A stretch of 40,936 bases of DNA from Lysobacteraceae bacterium PS02065 (GTDB lineage Bacteria > Pseudomonadota > Gammaproteobacteria > Xanthomonadales > Rhodanobacteraceae). The stretch is taken from NCBI GenBank assembly GCA_029959555.1, contig JASCPI010000045.1, positions 1 through 40,936 of the forward strand, in the 5' to 3' direction. Positions 39,413 to 40,936 of the stretch are shown here, piece after piece (position 1 is the first letter of the stretch; every line of letters begins with the position of its first letter). The translations under genes and the position numbers were made by a program. The notes beneath the pieces were generated by a model. That model did not search any database. It worked only from the letters and a program-made list of their open reading frames with translations, and was not told the origin of the DNA.

Positions 39413-40936
39413 ATGTCCGATCCGGCGACCTCCGACGCGCCCAGCGTCCCCTCATTCCGTGACCTCGCCCTCGTCGAGCCGCTGCAGCGCGTGCTGACCG
39501 AGGTCGGTTACGAGTCGCCGTCGCCGATCCAGGCCGCGACGATACCGCACCTGCTGGCCGGCAAGGACGTGCTCGGCCAGGCCCAGACCGGCACCGGCAA
39601 GACCGCCGCGTTCGCGCTGCCCGTGCTGAACCGGCTGGATCTGTCGAAGACCAAGCCGCAGGCGCTGGTGCTCGCGCCGACGCGCGAGCTCGCGATCCAG
39701 GTCGCCGAGGCGTTCCAGCGCTACGCCGCGCACCTGCCCGGTTTCCACGTGCTGCCGATCTACGGCGGCCAGGCCTACGGCCCGCAGCTCGGCGGCCTGC
39801 GCCGCGGCGCGCACGTCGTGGTCGGCACGCCGGGCCGCATCATCGACCATCTCGAGCGCGGCTCGCTCGACCTCTCGCAGCTGTCGTGCCTGGTCCTCGA
39901 CGAGGCCGACGAGATGCTGCGCATGGGCTTCATCGACGACGTCGAGGCCGTGCTGCAGAAGACCCCGCCGGACCGCCAGATCGCGCTGTTCTCGGCGACG
40001 ATGCCGGCGCCTATCCGGCGCATCGCGCAGAACCACCTGCGCGAGCCGGTCGAGATCACGATCAAGACCAAGACCACGACCGCCGCGAACATCCGCCAGC
40101 GCTACTGGCTGGTCAGCGGCATGCACAAGCTCGACGCGCTCACGCGCATCCTCGAGGCCGAGCCGTTCGACGCGATGATCGTGTTCGCACGCACCAAGCA
40201 GGCCACCGAGGAACTCGCCGAGAAGCTGCAGGCGCGCGGTCTCGCCGCGGCGGCGATCAACGGCGACATCGCGCAGGCCCAGCGCGAGCGCACGATCCAG
40301 CAGCTCAAGGAAGGCAAGCTCGACATCCTCGTCGCGACCGACGTCGCCGCGCGCGGCCTCGACGTCGAGCGCATCAGCCACGTGCTCAACTACGACATCC
40401 CGTACGACACCGAGTCGTACGTGCACCGAATCGGCCGCACCGGCCGTGCGGGCCGCCAGGGCGACGCGATCCTGTTCGTGACGCCGCGCGAGCGCAACAT
40501 GCTGCGCGCGATCGAGCGTGCGACGCGCCAGCCGATCGAGGTCATGGACCTGCCGTCCGTCGAGACCGTCAACGATCGCCGCATCACGCGCTTCAAGGAC
40601 CGCATCGCCGCCGCGCTCGCGGCGAGCGACCTCGGCGTGTTCCGCACCGTGATCGAGCAGTACGAACGCGAGCACGACGTGCCTGCGATCGAGATCGCCG
40701 CCGCGCTCGCGCGCCTCGCCCAGGGCGACAAGCCGCTGCTGCTCGAGGCCGCGCCGAAGACGGCCGAGCGCCGCGAGTTCGACCCGACCGCACGCAAGGA
40801 GCGCCGCGATTTCGCCGAGCGCAGCGAGCGCGAGCGCTCGGGCAAGCCGGCCTTCCGCGACGGCAAGCCGCCGCGCGACGAGGCACGTCCGCCGCGCGCA
40901 CCGCGTCCGGCGGCCACCGGCGACGCCGAGCCGACC
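39413..40936 (+). CDS. deaD: DEAD-box ATP-dependent RNA helicase, DeaD/CsdA-like, partial
   Basis: The first 508 residues of a DEAD-box RNA helicase; the frame is still open at the right window edge. The Q motif (GYESPSPIQ) is followed by motif I AQTGTGKT (57-64), Ia PTRELAIQ, Ib TPGR, motif II DEAD (163-166), motif III SAT, motif V ARGLDVE and motif VI HRIGRTGRAGR (338 onward). After the core there is a region resembling the DeaD dimerisation domain (FKDRIAAALAASDLGVFRTV) and then a low-complexity Arg/Glu/Lys/Pro-rich tail, as in CsdA-type helicases. It unwinds structured RNA in ribosome assembly and cold adaptation. It is divergent from rplU. The subfamily name is inferred from size and tail; RhlE-like alternatives are less likely. 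Confidence 0.92.
   Translation, partial: MSDPATSDAPSVPSFRDLALVEPLQRVLTEVGYESPSPIQAATIPHLLAGKDVLGQAQTGTGKTAAFALPVLNRLDLSKTKPQALVLAPTRELAIQVAEAFQRYAAHLPGFHVLPIYGGQAYGPQLGGLRRGAHVVVGTPGRIIDHLERGSLDLSQLSCLVLDEADEMLRMGFIDDVEAVLQKTPPDRQIALFSATMPAPIRRIAQNHLREPVEITIKTKTTTAANIRQRYWLVSGMHKLDALTRILEAEPFDAMIVFARTKQATEELAEKLQARGLAAAAINGDIAQAQRERTIQQLKEGKLDILVATDVAARGLDVERISHVLNYDIPYDTESYVHRIGRTGRAGRQGDAILFVTPRERNMLRAIERATRQPIEVMDLPSVETVNDRRITRFKDRIAAALAASDLGVFRTVIEQYEREHDVPAIEIAAALARLAQGDKPLLLEAAPKTAERREFDPTARKERRDFAERSERERSGKPAFRDGKPPRDEARPPRAPRPAATGDAEPT

Overview
The window is about 41 kb of very GC-rich DNA (roughly 65-72% in the genes I counted). It reads as the chromosome of a gammaproteobacterium of the Lysobacterales/Xanthomonadales type. 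The evidence is the lptD-surA-pdxA order, the rplU-rpmA-obgE operon, rpsT divergent from murJ, a BtuM/PduO-type cobalamin pair, and frequent GTG/TTG starts. A Rhodanobacteraceae-like host is my inference; no rRNA or tRNA is present to settle it.

Region 1 (1-13156, all minus strand) is an efflux-type ABC cluster. It holds a membrane-anchored HlyD/MacA-like adaptor, one MacB-type ATPase, and then at least five consecutive ~800-residue permeases of the duplicated MacB/FtsX ('ADOP') architecture, the last cut by the window edge. Spacers are 14-56 nt, so it is probably one operon in which a single ATPase serves several permeases.

Region 2 (13318-25112) is the accessory-looking part and my candidate for an undescribed system. 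On the minus strand come a lipoprotein, an exported TPR-CHAT protease (His859/Cys903), a strikingly AT-rich small secreted protein, and an ECF-like sigma factor with its anti-sigma factor (ATGA overlap). Divergent from these, on the plus strand, are a 1202-residue protein (exported N-terminal half, polytopic C-terminal half) and a patatin-like phospholipase. The 175-bp divergent spacer holds a palindrome and overlapping, mutually exclusive inverted repeats. A protease, a lipase, envelope proteins and a membrane-tethered sigma regulator together suggest envelope sensing coupled to degradative effectors. That functional reading is inference.

Region 3 (25109-30524) carries small genes and metabolism: a lipoprotein, an 89-residue unknown, a DUF3309-like membrane peptide, a thioredoxin-like [2Fe-2S] protein, an EF-hand protein with a terminator, a HAD hydrolase, BtuM plus ATP:cobalamin adenosyltransferase (overlapping genes, B12 uptake and activation), and a histone-deacetylase-family amidohydrolase.

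Region 4 (30592-40936) is housekeeping: lptD-surA-pdxA (outer-membrane assembly plus vitamin B6), convergent murJ, divergent rpsT with a UUG start, a shared bidirectional terminator, then obgE-rpmA-rplU on the minus strand and a truncated DEAD-box helicase running off the right edge. No CRISPR array, insertion sequence, tRNA or rRNA was seen, and no gene-free gap exceeds 300 bases.
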